Assembly: GCA_944391415.1 (NCBI GenBank)
Contig: CALXTM010000009.1
Coordinates: 1 to 60,731, forward strand
Length of the DNA: 60,731 bases
Reading direction: 5' to 3'
DNA from: an uncultured Alphaproteobacteria bacterium
Lineage (GTDB): Bacteria; Pseudomonadota; Alphaproteobacteria; RF32; CAG-239
The notes below the pieces were generated by a model. The model had not been told where the DNA came from and did not search any database. It was given only the letters and a program-made list of their open reading frames with translations. Both the position numbers and the translations under genes were made by a program. The number at the start of each line of letters is the position of its first letter. Position 1 is the stretch's first letter. Below are positions 60,705 to 60,731 of the stretch, piece after piece.

Positions 60705-60731
60705 ATCACAGGCGATAATTTTTATAATAAA

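Overview
The window is one piece of an AT-rich chromosome (roughly 40% GC by eye) densely packed with housekeeping genes on both strands, most with clear Shine-Dalgarno sites and short overlaps or gaps. The gene set points to an alphaproteobacterium: a FlaF-family flagellar regulator, flgF-flgG-flgA-flgH in the Caulobacter order behind a sigma54 promoter, DUF2125 and DUF2066 proteins, an acyltransferase with an HX4E motif and a CarD-like regulator. Pta-AckA and an [FeFe]-hydrogenase maturase (HydE) suggest fermentative, low-oxygen growth, unusual for the class and compatible with an uncultured gut- or sediment-type lineage. That placement is inference from gene content only.

Layout. 1-1200: small membrane-protein genes and a GC-richer HTH remnant. 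1165-4997: tRNA and rRNA maturation (cca, tadA, rluB, rsmD) with a HAD phosphatase. 4987-9057: a minus-strand envelope operon ftsE-ftsX-DUF218-plsC-DUF2125. 9172-14847: zinc-ribbon/DUF3426 protein, ispA-xseB, an ArsR regulator, rnd and aspS. 14850-16100 is the only clearly disordered stretch: three hairpins, an ArsR gene followed by a truncated permease, a 153-bp tandem duplication and a tRNA-Thr gene with a duplicated 3' flank. 16282-26355: glmM, secreted or membrane proteins including a Cys-rich surface protein, carD, apaG, hslO, recX and a DMT-type transporter. 26352-33231: hemW-hslU-hslV, a lipoprotein with a catalytically dead trypsin-like domain, comM. 33310-34598: rpsF-rpsR-rplI with a structured leader. 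34591-34743: a flagellin 3'-end remnant. 34843-44509: ndk-DUF2066-AI-2E, pta-ackA, DUF192 with a tandem repeat, OmpA-like lipoprotein, recJ, DUF502. 44506-50334: hydE, TetR, an acyltransferase/acyl-ACP synthetase fusion, rpsU and fadL. 50444-56605: a large unrecognised protein, uvrA, an orphan periplasmic binding protein and ssb. 56671-60704: the flagellar cluster ending in a duplicated FlaF-like protein.

Themes. Flagellar material appears in three places: the distal-rod/L-ring operon, a YjfB-like small protein and a decayed flagellin end. Lipid handling is linked by FadL, the Aas-like fusion and a divergent TetR gene with a 12-bp palindrome between it and the fusion. The best leads for undescribed biology are the two-copy FlaF protein, the pseudoprotease lipoprotein, the Cys-rich/beta-repeat surface protein, the 514-residue unknown protein, the small membrane-protein cluster and the repeat region beside tRNA-Thr. 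No CRISPR array, complete insertion sequence or prophage is visible.
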